Origin: Enterococcus sp. HY326 | GTDB taxonomy: Bacteria > Bacillota > Bacilli > Lactobacillales > Enterococcaceae | Reading direction: 5' to 3' | Length of the DNA: 64,000 nt | Assembly: GCF_026157065.1 (NCBI RefSeq) | Contig: NZ_JANLGQ010000004.1 | Span: 248,001 to 312,000, forward strand | Shown here: piece after piece, positions 45,513 through 54,767 of the stretch | Position numbering within the stretch: the first letter of the stretch is position 1 | How the letters are laid out: every line of letters begins with the position of its first letter | Program-made: the position numbers and the translations under genes | The notes under the pieces: model-generated | Database searches by the model: none | What the model was told of the DNA's origin: nothing | Seen by the model: the letters and a program-made list of their open reading frames with translations, nothing else

Positions 45513-45552
45513 GCTCAATTTCTTTGTGAAGAAATTGAGCTTATTTTTTTGG
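45513..45552 (+). terminator. Terminator of the rnf operon
   Basis: GCTCAATTTCTT and AAGAAATTGAGC are perfect twelve-base arms around GTGA, followed by a T run. Confidence 0.93.
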
Positions 45553-45708
45553 CATTTTTTTCGCAAATGAAAATCTTCATCAATTTGAAAAGAAATTTTA
45601 TTTTTTTGGGAGGAATTGTCTTAGGGAGGTCGATTTATTAAAATTTATTTGTGAATTTTTTAAGAAATTTTCATGACAGATTTGGTAAGATTTGTTATGA
45701 AATATGAA

Positions 45709-45725
45709 TGTAATACTAGTTTTAC
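45709..45725 (+). promoter_or_regulatory. WalR-box-like direct repeat
   Basis: TGTAAT-N5-TTTTAC compares with the WalR consensus TGTWAH-N5-TGTWAH with one mismatch in the second half. WalRK controls peptidoglycan hydrolases in Firmicutes, and a hydrolase follows. Confidence 0.4.
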
Positions 45726-45804
45726 TTTCATGACATAATGCTGTGATAGGGTTAAGTGTGTTCGTGAGAATGCAAAAATACAGTACATAAATGGAGGTAG
45801 GATT

Positions 45805-47130
45805 TTGAACAAAAAAGTTTTGTCAACTGTTATGGTATGCGCCGTTGCTTTATCAGTCGCTGCACCACTTGCGGCCTCTGCAGCAGACTATGATACGCAA
45901 ATTCAAAATCAACAAGATTTGATTGACAGTTTATCTGATCAACAAACAGATATTCAATCACAAATTTCAACAGTACAATCTGAAGTGGATGATATTAATA
46001 GCCAAGCGGCAGATTTACAAGAGCAACAAACCGCTTTAACCCAAGAAGCTGAAGATTTACAAAATCAAATTGCTGATTTAGAAACACGGATTGAAAAGCG
46101 TCAAAGTACTATTGAAGAGCAAGCTAGAGATGCTCAAGTTAGTAATCAAAGCACCAGCTTAATCGATGCGGTGTTGGATGCTGATTCAATCTCAGATGCA
46201 GTATCAAGAGTAACTGCCATGACAACTTTGATGAGTGCTAATAACGATTTAGTCAACCAACAAAAAGCTGACAAAGACGCTGTTGAAGAAAAACAAGCGG
46301 AAGTTACAGCAAAGCAAACTGAATTAAACGAAACACAGGCTGATTTAGAAACCCAAAAAGGGAATCTTTTAAGCAAACAAGCTGAATTAGATGTTTTAAC
46401 AACAACTTTAGCAGCTCAACAAGCCACTGCTGAACAGGACAAAGCTGCCTTGGAAGCTGAACAAGCTGCCGCAGAAGCTGCCGCTGCTGAATTAGCAGCT
46501 GAACAAGAAGCCGCTGCTCAAGCTGCTGCAGCTGAAGAACAAGCTGCTATCGAAGCAGCTGCGGCTACTGATGTAACTGCAACAGAAGATACAACTAGCT
46601 CAACTGCCGCAACTGATTCAACTAGTCAGTCTACAGGCACATCAACTGAGTCTAGCAGTTCAACTAACAGCACTAGTGAATCATCTGCTAGCAGTTCGAC
46701 TAGCAATTCAACAAGCTCTTCTAGTTCATCAACAGGAAGCTCTAGCAGCACAAGCTCTGCTTCAACCTCAGAAGTGCGGAGTGCAATTGTTGCCTATGCC
46801 CAAACGTTCTTAGGAATTCCATATGTCTGGGGCGGTTCAACTCCTAGCGGTTTTGATTGCTCCGGCTTAACTTCGTACGTTTATTCAAATGCTGCCGGTA
46901 TTAACATCGGTCGTGTGACGACTACCCAAGAATACGCAGGTACAATGATTTCTGTCTCTGAAGCACAACCTGGAGACCTAGTCTTCTTTGGTTCTCGTGG
47001 CGGTACGTATCACGTAGGAATTTATTTAGGTAACGGCCAGTTTATTCACGCACCACAAACAGGTGATGTCGTAAAAATTACTAGCACAGCTTATTACACA
47101 CCAAGTTTTGCCGTGAATGTTTTAGGTTAA
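45805..47130 (+). CDS. sagA: Secreted NlpC/P60 peptidoglycan hydrolase, SagA-like
   Basis: 441 aa. Signal peptide (KKVLSTVMVCAVALSVAAPLAASA), a long coiled coil (about 28-255, Gln/Ala/Glu-rich), a Ser/Thr-rich linker (about 255-325) and a C-terminal NlpC/P60 domain. Catalytic Cys is in FDCSGLTSYVY, His in THYHVG-like GGTYHVGIYL, and third residue His in FIHAPQTG. The layout matches Enterococcus SagA, a D,L-endopeptidase that splits septa. TTG start after GGAGGTAGG. Low-complexity GCT/GAA and AGC/ACT repeats occur in the coil and linker. Confidence 0.9.
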   Translation: MNKKVLSTVMVCAVALSVAAPLAASAADYDTQIQNQQDLIDSLSDQQTDIQSQISTVQSEVDDINSQAADLQEQQTALTQEAEDLQNQIADLETRIEKRQSTIEEQARDAQVSNQSTSLIDAVLDADSISDAVSRVTAMTTLMSANNDLVNQQKADKDAVEEKQAEVTAKQTELNETQADLETQKGNLLSKQAELDVLTTTLAAQQATAEQDKAALEAEQAAAEAAAAELAAEQEAAAQAAAAEEQAAIEAAAATDVTATEDTTSSTAATDSTSQSTGTSTESSSSTNSTSESSASSSTSNSTSSSSSSTGSSSSTSSASTSEVRSAIVAYAQTFLGIPYVWGGSTPSGFDCSGLTSYVYSNAAGINIGRVTTTQEYAGTMISVSEAQPGDLVFFGSRGGTYHVGIYLGNGQFIHAPQTGDVVKITSTAYYTPSFAVNVLG

Positions 47131-47175
47131 ACCATTGGCAAATCATTTGGCCAAGCTAATATTACAGTAACATTT

Positions 47176-47242
47176 GAACAGCTTAATCTTTTCAAGGAGC
47201 CTTTATTAGTAAAGGTACAAGAGATTAAGCTGTTCTTTTTAT
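47176..47242 (+). terminator. Terminator of the SagA-like gene
   Basis: GAACAGCTTAATCT and AGATTAAGCTGTTC are perfect fourteen-base arms, then TTTTTATTTT. A small inner CCTTT/AAAGG stem is present. Confidence 0.92.
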
Positions 47243-48064
47243 TTTGAAAAAAACTTCTAAAAATGCTCTCTTCCCTTCGTCCTCTCTGAACTCATAGCAC
47301 AATTTATTCTGCTGCTATGAACTCCTTCAAAATTAAATCAATGAACAAAAAATAATATTTCTGGTATATCTACTATATCGATTTGAAAGTGAGAGAAATC
47401 TCGCTTTTTTTTGCTTTTTAACAAATGATGTAGGTCTTTCGGTGATCGAAAGAATAAAAAATTCTTAATTTATTCACCTTTAAGTTAAAAAAAGTTAAAA
47501 TTATGAAATTTTCGATGTTAATTATTAAGAATTCCTTAAGGGAAATTCTGGTTTTTTTAAGAATATCCCTTTCATTCATTCGTAAAGAAAATATTTTTAA
47601 GGGGATTTAGCAGAAAATAAGTTTCTTTTAAGTTAACTTTCATATCAGATAACGGAAAATTTGACGAAAATTCGGCAATTATCTATATCTAAGGATAACC
47701 ATTTTAAGTAATTATAATTTGATAATCAAAATAAATTACTTTTCAGAGTTTCGTAAGTTGATAAGAGATTAGATAATTTTTTTCTACAAATAAAAATTAA
47801 AAAAGTCAGATTCGGTAAAAAAACTAGCTTTTCAAATTTAGTGTAGAAAGAAAATTTCATATTAAATAACGAATGTTCAATATTTTTAGCTACTAACAAA
47901 GTCCGATAAAAAAACAGACGAGTTATGCTGGTAAAGAGTCGAAAAAAATGAAAATAAAAATTGGTACGGTTGAATAGTTTTTTTGTGATCAGTAAAATAA
48001 TCCACGAATTCATAGCTAGTTAAGGGTTTTGCGTTTTAGTTTTTGGTAGTTTGGAGGGGAATGA
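47243..48064. other. AT-rich region of about 820 bases before the pilus operon
   Basis: No supported gene. It contains three hairpins: GTGAGA-GAAA-TCTCGC with eight T (47388-47412), TCTTTCG-GTGAT-CGAAAGA (47435-47453), and AGAATTCC…GGAAATTCT with seven T (47528-47558). An open frame on the minus strand (47726-48013) is Phe/Leu/Lys-rich, has no ribosome site and is probably chance. The stretch probably holds the pilus promoter. Confidence 0.65.
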
Positions 48065-50410
48065 ATGTTTAAAAAATTGCTACAATCTAGGTATTTAAAT
48101 TTATTTTCTGTGATGATTATCCTGTTGCCTATCGGAATTTCAATGGTTTTTGGTTTGCAAGCCTTAGCAGTGGAAATCCCGGATAATAATCAAACGAAGT
48201 TATACAATGACGATGAAGGTAAAGGAACAATTTCTTATGAAATAACAGTTGAAAATAAAATTAATTGGACAATTAATTACACAACAACAGCATCAATTGA
48301 ACAAAGGTTTGTAGGTTTTAGCCTTCTTGATAATCAAGGTAATTCAATTCAACCGACATTGGCAGAAGGAATGACGGATAATTTTTCCTATCAATTAACA
48401 ACAGATGGTCAACAAACAGGTGAGCTGTTTCAAACGACTGCAAGCAGCATTGAAACAAAAGATGCTGTCTTAAAATTTACAACGGATTTTGTGTCAGATG
48501 TTCAGGTAGTCAGTGCCTTGTATCAAACTGATATTCAAGGCGGACAAACAAACTTACGAGAATCTGCAACACCGGTAACTTTGCAAATTGAAGCAACTAC
48601 ATCAACAACAGAATCTACCGATGAAACTAGTGGCGAAGACCAATCTTCAGAGCTGACTACCTCAGATAGTTCAACAACTAGCACCACATCAGAAAGCAAT
48701 GTGGATTCAATTGATGAAGCGACTGAGAGTTCGACAGCTATTTCTGAAACGGAATCTTCCAACAATTTGATTTTGGGAGATGCCGGCGCCATCGACATGG
48801 GGAGCTTGATGGGAGAACAATTAGTTACAACTGCCGATGCAAGAAGTAATTTACGAGTTTATACTTCAGATGGTCTAGCTGGCGGCATTGACAAGGATGA
48901 CTCAGATAGTTTCGCAACTGGCAGCAGCAGTCAAGGATCCAAGATTATTCCTTTAGTAACGACTGTGCCAAATGGCAATCTTTTTAACAATGCCAGCGAG
49001 TTTACTTCAAAACTCCGTAGTGTTTATATGGGGAGGAACGGAACAAATCCGAGTAATGGTATTTCGGTTATTTTCGGCTCAACCAAATTGACGAATCAAA
49101 CGGTCCAAGTATTTTATGATAATGCTGGCAGTTTTATAGGCAGTGAGGTTTATGTGGATGCAAGTGGAGTAACTCAAACTAAACAAGTAACCCATCGCTT
49201 AGGGATTATGCTAACTTTATCAAACATTCAAACTAAGGGCAGCCAACCGCGGATTCAAGTCTCCAATAATTTTTATTCAGGGATTGAATACTATAATATT
49301 TCACAGATGTCTGCGGCCTTTAGCTTTTATGACATGAACGACACAGCAAATAACGGGAATTTTATTTCCTTAGCGGATATCACTGCAACTAATAATTCTT
49401 CACTGGCAGCCGCTATCAAGCAAGTTTTGCCTCAGCAAATGGCAATTAGCGACAGTAGTTCTGCTGCCTATATGACCTTTGCTTCTATGAATCATGCTAC
49501 CGGCCAGTTGGAATACGTTGCTGCTGGAAATGGAGTTCAAGGAATTGTCAGTGACGCAGCTGGTGTCGGAACAAATATGAATTATTATGCCAACGGAATT
49601 GTTCCTGAAGGAAAAACTTCCTTCAATACTGGTGTGAAGGGTGTTTACGCTGCAACAATTAATGCAGCTTTCACCGATTACCTCGGTGGAGCGACTGCCG
49701 CCAAAAATGCTGTCTCTTTTGAATTAAATAAAGTTGGCAGCAGCACCAGCGGTTATTCTTTTATCTTAGGTTCTGAGTATGGTGAAGCATGGAGCACTTT
49801 TTCAACAAGTGCGATTTCTTCTCAGCAATCAGTCATTCAATCGGCTCCTACAAAAACAGTCGAAAGTTTAACAAGTTATACCTATGATTCAGCAACGAAA
49901 ACCTACACTGAAAATAGCCAAACCACCAAGAATGCCAGTCATTATAACGATTTAGATCGCGCTTGGGATGCGGCTTATGGGACTAGTGACTGGGTTGCAG
50001 GACATTTTCCGACTAGCGAGGCCGCTGATGCTGGAATTGTTCCTCAAGCGGAACGTTATCTAACCAAAGGGGACAGTTTCTATTATTATATCAATCAAAA
50101 AATGATTGATTTAACCGGACAAAGTTTTATCACACCGACAGGAATCAGTCTGAGTGATGCTTGGCCCGCTGAAGTCGCTCTTCCCAGCAGCGAGGATATT
50201 ATTGTTTATGATTTGCACGGGGCAGTTTTAGCTTCCAAATATTATTCAGTTAGCTTGCCTACTGAAAATAATAATCGACAATTGACGATTATGTTTACAA
50301 CTGCTGGCGTGGCATTATTAAATGCCCAAAGCGGTGCCAAAGTGCTGGCAGTGACGATGCAAATCCGATTTATGGCGGTGAAGTGTCTGTTCAAATCAAG
50401 GCTCATTTAA
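48065..50410 (+). CDS. Pilus-associated adhesin, N-terminal part (frameshifted gene)
   Basis: 781 aa as read. A signal region (LNLFSVMIILLPIGISMVFGLQALA) is followed by a beta-rich segment, a Ser/Thr-rich linker (about 180-235) and a large domain (about 250-740) I do not recognise. There is no von Willebrand A domain, so it is not EbpA-like. The natural protein should continue into the next open frame: after LNAQSGAKVLAV the reading loses its sense and ends in a 12-residue nonsense tail. A one-base loss near 50350 explains this. As read, the product lacks a wall anchor and would be released. GGAGGGG precedes the ATG. First gene of the pilus operon. Confidence 0.85.
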   Translation: MFKKLLQSRYLNLFSVMIILLPIGISMVFGLQALAVEIPDNNQTKLYNDDEGKGTISYEITVENKINWTINYTTTASIEQRFVGFSLLDNQGNSIQPTLAEGMTDNFSYQLTTDGQQTGELFQTTASSIETKDAVLKFTTDFVSDVQVVSALYQTDIQGGQTNLRESATPVTLQIEATTSTTESTDETSGEDQSSELTTSDSSTTSTTSESNVDSIDEATESSTAISETESSNNLILGDAGAIDMGSLMGEQLVTTADARSNLRVYTSDGLAGGIDKDDSDSFATGSSSQGSKIIPLVTTVPNGNLFNNASEFTSKLRSVYMGRNGTNPSNGISVIFGSTKLTNQTVQVFYDNAGSFIGSEVYVDASGVTQTKQVTHRLGIMLTLSNIQTKGSQPRIQVSNNFYSGIEYYNISQMSAAFSFYDMNDTANNGNFISLADITATNNSSLAAAIKQVLPQQMAISDSSSAAYMTFASMNHATGQLEYVAAGNGVQGIVSDAAGVGTNMNYYANGIVPEGKTSFNTGVKGVYAATINAAFTDYLGGATAAKNAVSFELNKVGSSTSGYSFILGSEYGEAWSTFSTSAISSQQSVIQSAPTKTVESLTSYTYDSATKTYTENSQTTKNASHYNDLDRAWDAAYGTSDWVAGHFPTSEAADAGIVPQAERYLTKGDSFYYYINQKMIDLTGQSFITPTGISLSDAWPAEVALPSSEDIIVYDLHGAVLASKYYSVSLPTENNNRQLTIMFTTAGVALLNAQSGAKVLAVTMQIRFMAVKCLFKSRLI

Positions 50411-51477
50411 CTAGTGATGCACCGAGCTTGACGCCGATTACCAATACAGCAACTTCCGTCTTTTCCTTTGCCAGTGGAACAACTAGCACCTTAAGCTCCA
50501 ATCAAGTTGAAATTCAAACGAAGGGTGCCTTCAATCTTGCTTTGTCAAAAGTCAATCAAGCCGGCAATCCTTTAGCGGATGCGACCTTTGCCATCTATCA
50601 AGGAACAACGGATGCAACTGATCCTCTAATTACTGCAAGCTCAAATGAGCAAGGCAGTTTAATTTTTAGTGGTGGTCTCTTGGAGATGGGCCAAAGCTAT
50701 ACTCTCAAAGAAATCGAAGCACCGACAGGTTTTGCTTTAGAATCTGCGACTTGGAAGCTAGAAATTACAGCAAATGGAGCTCTTTTAACGAACAATCTTA
50801 ATGGCGAAACGAAATCATTAAGTATTTTTTCGGCTAGTGATGATCAGGGGGTTGTCACAATTTCAGCTGGAGAAAATGAAGATGGCACGCTGATGAATCA
50901 ATTGAAAGCCTATCAATTGAACTTGACAAAGGTTGATGCCAATCAGGAAACAAGTTCTCTCGGCGGGGCCAATTTTGAACTCGGCACAGCAGTCGACAGT
51001 CAAGGGAAAGTGACCAATATTTTGGCGACGGCGACTAGCTCGGAAAGCGATGGGTCACTAGCGTTTATTGATTCGCAAACGCAACAGTCTTTCACATTGA
51101 GTTATGACACAGAGCTAGCCGAACAAAATCAAGGGACGATTTATTATCTAAAAGAAACTGCTGCACCTGCTGATTATCGACAATTACAAGGATATTTTGA
51201 ATTAGTTATTTCTGCCGATGGGTCTGTTTCGGTGAGCTATGTCGGTGAAGATTATTCGGCTGGTTTTTCTGAAGCCCAAACCTCTGTAAGTTTGGCTGAT
51301 AGTAAGAGGGCTACAAACACAATTGCTTTTACGATAAAAAATCAACGGAAGGTACCGTTACCGGCAACTGGCGGCAACGGAATTGGCATGTATCTAACCC
51401 TTGGAGTAATCAGTACGCTGGCTGCAGGAATTTATTTTTATCGGCGAGGGGGTGGCTCAGATGAAAAAATTAGTTAG
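50383..51477 (+). pseudogene. Out-of-frame C-terminal half of the pilus-associated adhesin
   Basis: This frame continues the adhesin after the shift; in-frame sense can be read back to about 50350 (SDDANPIYGGEVSVQIKAHL), well before the nominal GTG. It contains two SpaA/Cna_B-type domains (LALSKVNQAGNPLADATFAIYQ… YTLKEIEAPTGF; LNLTKVDANQE… YYLKETAAPADY), a sortase signal LPATG, a hydrophobic helix and a basic tail (YFYRRGGG). No ribosome site or signal peptide precedes it, so it is probably not made as a separate protein. Either a real mutation or a sequencing error. Confidence 0.8.
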
Positions 51478-52972
51478 GCTTTTGTTGATTTTGACAGTCG
51501 GTTTCTTTTTCTTCTTTGACAAATCAGCTGTCTATGCTGCTGAAGATGCCAATCAACAGGTGAACTTTGTTCTTCATAAAATTGTTTTTCCTGATGGGGC
51601 AGCTCCAGAATCGGAAATTTTGAATTCAGGTACCGAAGATGGTCAACTGGTCAATCTGTTGGAAGACTACCGCGGATTAAACGGGGTGACCTTTGACGTT
51701 TATGATGTCAGTCAGCAGTATTATCAACTGCGTTCACAGGAAAATCTAAGCGTAGCTGATGCCCAAAATCAGCTAGCCCAATTGGAGCCGACTACGATAA
51801 CTTCTCAAAAAATTAGCTCAGGTGTTACGGCGACTGAGGACGGCCAAGATGGACTCGTTGAATTTTCATTACCAGCTAAAGCTTCTGATGGTACCGATAA
51901 AGTCTATTTATTTAATGAAAGTGCCCAACCGACTGGTGTTAAGACAACGGCTACTAACTTGGTAGTTGTGCTGCCGGTTTACGATGAACAGAACCAGGCT
52001 TTGACAACGATTCATCTATATCCTAAAAATGAAGAAACTGCTCACATCACGCCTGATTTAACCAAGACCATTACAGGGAAAAAAGATTATCAGTATGGCG
52101 ATGCGATCGAATACACGGCAACCACGAGTATTCCGGCTGATATTTTAGATTATCAAAGCTATCAGATTAGTGATCAAGCCGGTGATTTTTTAGACTTAGA
52201 TGAAGCTTCTTTAAAGGTCACGATTGATGGTCAGGATGTTTTGCCGCAGTTCACGCTGACCAAAAATCAACACGGCTTTAGTTTGACTTTGGCTAGTAAT
52301 GCGGCGTTAAAATTTTTAGGTGCTGATGTTGGTAAGGAGCTGACTATTTCTTATCAGATGATCCTCAATAGCAATCAATTTGTTCCAGAAAATTTAGCGA
52401 ATGTCGTGTATCTAAAAACCGATCATGAAAATCTGCAAAAAGAAGTAGACGCAGTCACCGGCGGCAAAGCTTTTGTTAAGGTGGATGCCAGTGATCAAAG
52501 TATTCCTTTGGCGAATGCGCAGTTTGAGGTGCTGAACCAGCAATCAGAATATTTAAAACAAACTGAGACAGGTTATGCTTGGACAAAGGATGCTGCTGAT
52601 ACGGGCATTGTAACTTTAACGTCAGGTGCTGATGGAGCCTTTGAAATCGCAGGCTTGGCCTATGACAATTATTATCTGAAGGAAGTTACAGCACCTACTG
52701 GCTACCAAATAAATAATGAGCTGGTGCCATTTACAGTGGATGCTTCAAGCTATTCAGAGGACCAAGCGCAGCAGACGCCATTAAAGGTTGTCAATATTAA
52801 AAATTCGACAACTACAACTAAGACGCCTGACACAAGCGGCAAGTCACCATTGCCGCAGACTAATGAGCTGACTCAAAAAAGCTTGATTGTGATTGGCGGG
52901 ATTTTTCTTTTAGCATTTGGTTTTATCTTATACCGCCGCAAATCGGCAAAAAATAACTCGCATAAGGGATGA
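51461..52972 (+). CDS. LPXTG pilin, likely minor or basal subunit
   Basis: About 503 aa. Signal peptide (LVRLLLILTVGFFFFFDKSAVYA), N-terminal pilin domain ending with the YPKN pilin motif (Lys near 189), a middle D2-type domain, a C-terminal SpaA/Cna_B domain with the E-box in YDNYYLKEVTAPTGY, then LPQTN, a helix and a basic tail. It shares the plan of the next gene. Second position in an adhesin-pilin-pilin-sortase operon fits an EbpB-like basal pilin. Start: ATG at 51461 behind GGGGGTGG, overlapping the previous frame. Confidence 0.88.
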   Translation: MKKLVRLLLILTVGFFFFFDKSAVYAAEDANQQVNFVLHKIVFPDGAAPESEILNSGTEDGQLVNLLEDYRGLNGVTFDVYDVSQQYYQLRSQENLSVADAQNQLAQLEPTTITSQKISSGVTATEDGQDGLVEFSLPAKASDGTDKVYLFNESAQPTGVKTTATNLVVVLPVYDEQNQALTTIHLYPKNEETAHITPDLTKTITGKKDYQYGDAIEYTATTSIPADILDYQSYQISDQAGDFLDLDEASLKVTIDGQDVLPQFTLTKNQHGFSLTLASNAALKFLGADVGKELTISYQMILNSNQFVPENLANVVYLKTDHENLQKEVDAVTGGKAFVKVDASDQSIPLANAQFEVLNQQSEYLKQTETGYAWTKDAADTGIVTLTSGADGAFEIAGLAYDNYYLKEVTAPTGYQINNELVPFTVDASSYSEDQAQQTPLKVVNIKNSTTTTKTPDTSGKSPLPQTNELTQKSLIVIGGIFLLAFGFILYRRKSAKNNSHKG

Positions 52973-52977
52973 AGGAT

Positions 52978-54546
52978 ATGAAAAACAGCGTTCAGGGAAA
53001 AAAATTAGCAGTGATAAGTTTATTGACAGCATTTTTAGCAGTGATTATAGCATTTAGCAATGGGTCGGTTGTAAAGGCAGATGAGGCTGACGGCACCGCA
53101 AATATCACCCTGCACAAATTACAATACAGCAGTCAACAAGAGTCAGTTCAAAACACTGGTGGTCTTATGGAATTTGCCAACAGCACACCATTAAACGGCG
53201 CAGAATTTACTGTCTATGATGTGACAGCCGATTATTATAGTTTGCTGGCTGACAGCACAACGGATTCAAAAAATAAAGAAAAAGCCGCTATTCAAACTTT
53301 GGAAGATAAGTCAGCTACTTATGCCACTGCTGATAAAGTAGTGGGCGCTCCGCAGGTGACTGCTGATGAAGGAACAACCACCTTCAACAGTTTAGCATTG
53401 AAGGATGACACAGGTCGGGATAAAGTGTATTTAATTTTAGAAACGAAAACGCCCAATTCGCCAACTGTTACTGTCAAATCGGTTCCGTTAGTTGTTTCAA
53501 TGCCTGTTTATCAAAACGAAAGCAATACAGCGATTAACTATGATATTCATTTATATCCCAAAAATATTGTAGCTACTGATAAAAAAGAAATTGATTTAAG
53601 TAATTTAACGGCTGTCGACGGTCAAGGAAATCATTATAGCGTTGATGGTACCAGTAAAATAAAATACAGCATCACCGTTAATGTGCCGGCGGATATCGAA
53701 CTAAAGGATCGTTTTGATGTAATTGATGTACCCACAGAAGGTCTAAAGTATGTTGAAAAAAGCTTGGAGATTGCTGGTTTAACTGAGGGCACAGATTATA
53801 CAATTTATGCCGGTCATCAATTGGCAGCTAACTTACCAGAAAACTATCAGACTTTGTATCAAGATGGTTTTGAAAATGGCTTCTATATAAAATTTAATAA
53901 TAAAGATTCTGCGGCGATTCAAGCTTTAGCTGGAAAAGCTTTAGTCATCAGCTATCAAATGCAAATCGATAGCTCAATTGTGCCGGACCTGACTATCAAC
54001 AATACCGCTTATGTCAGCTTTGACAATACAGTTGTACCCAACACGCCACTAACCCCAGGTGGAGAAATTGTTGTCGAAACCGGTGGCTATAAATTCCATA
54101 AAGTTGATTCTCAAACTGGCAAGTCTTTAGCTAAGGCCTCTTTTCTAGTAATCAATAAAGCTGGTCAATACGGCGCCTTTACTTTAACTAATGGCGAATA
54201 TCTCTTAATTGATTGGAAAGATGCACTTGCTGAAGCGACAACTTTAGTCTCAACAAGTACGGATAAAAGCAATTTAGCTATTAAAGGCCTGAAGTACGGT
54301 GAGTATAAAATTCAAGAAACAGTTGCACCAGAAGGCTATGCGTTAGCAAAAGGCGCTGTCACCTTTGAAATTGCAGAAAATAGTTACACAGATGCTGGCC
54401 AAATTATGGAGATTGCCAACACACCTAAAGGTATTTTGCCATCAACTGGTGGTAGCGGTATTTATTTATTTCTAGCAGTTGGCGTTATTGCGATTGCCGG
54501 TGGAGCCTTTTACTTTACGAAAGGCCGTCGCAAGTTTGAAGCCTAG
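52978..54546 (+). CDS. LPXTG pilin, likely major backbone subunit
   Basis: About 522 aa (525 from an ATG at 52969). Signal peptide (KKLAVISLLTAFLAVIIAFSNGSVVKA), pilin motif LYPKN (Lys near 195), E-box in YGEYKIQETVAPEGYALA, sorting signal LPSTGG, helix and basic tail FTKGRRKFEA. Sortase C would join the pilin-motif Lys to the Thr of LPSTG of the next subunit. Third place and direct proximity to sortase fit an EbpC-like major pilin. The start overlaps the stop of the previous gene. Confidence 0.9.
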   Translation: MKNSVQGKKLAVISLLTAFLAVIIAFSNGSVVKADEADGTANITLHKLQYSSQQESVQNTGGLMEFANSTPLNGAEFTVYDVTADYYSLLADSTTDSKNKEKAAIQTLEDKSATYATADKVVGAPQVTADEGTTTFNSLALKDDTGRDKVYLILETKTPNSPTVTVKSVPLVVSMPVYQNESNTAINYDIHLYPKNIVATDKKEIDLSNLTAVDGQGNHYSVDGTSKIKYSITVNVPADIELKDRFDVIDVPTEGLKYVEKSLEIAGLTEGTDYTIYAGHQLAANLPENYQTLYQDGFENGFYIKFNNKDSAAIQALAGKALVISYQMQIDSSIVPDLTINNTAYVSFDNTVVPNTPLTPGGEIVVETGGYKFHKVDSQTGKSLAKASFLVINKAGQYGAFTLTNGEYLLIDWKDALAEATTLVSTSTDKSNLAIKGLKYGEYKIQETVAPEGYALAKGAVTFEIAENSYTDAGQIMEIANTPKGILPSTGGSGIYLFLAVGVIAIAGGAFYFTKGRRKFEA

Positions 54547-54767
54547 AGTTACGCTCTACTGAAAAGAAACAATAGTAGCCAAAAAATTTTTACTGAGATT
54601 GATTGTATAAATTGAAGTGAGATGAATGTTACTGTGGGCTAGAAAATTCGTGGTAAGAATTCAAGCCAATCAATGTAGTTTTATTGCAAAATATACAATA
54701 GTTTAAAACTAGATTTACTTTTTATGTTTAATTTTGACTTGAGAAGATTAGCAAAGGAGGCGAGGAG

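Larger units (their letters stand above)
45496..45804. other. Intergenic region between rnfB and the sagA-like gene
   Basis: 309 bases, AT-rich. Left part: rnf terminator. Right part: upstream region of the hydrolase gene, including a WalR-box-like repeat at 45709-45725. No gene. Confidence 0.7.

Noticed and set aside
46440-46760. Tandem repeats in the SagA-like gene as a mobile or CRISPR-like repeat
   Set aside because: They are low-complexity Ala/Gln/Glu and Ser/Thr codon runs within a coding sequence, typical of coils and linkers.
47726-48013. 95-aa minus-strand frame before the pilus operon
   Set aside because: It lies in very AT-rich DNA, has Phe/Leu/Lys-biased composition and no ribosome site. 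Likely a chance frame.
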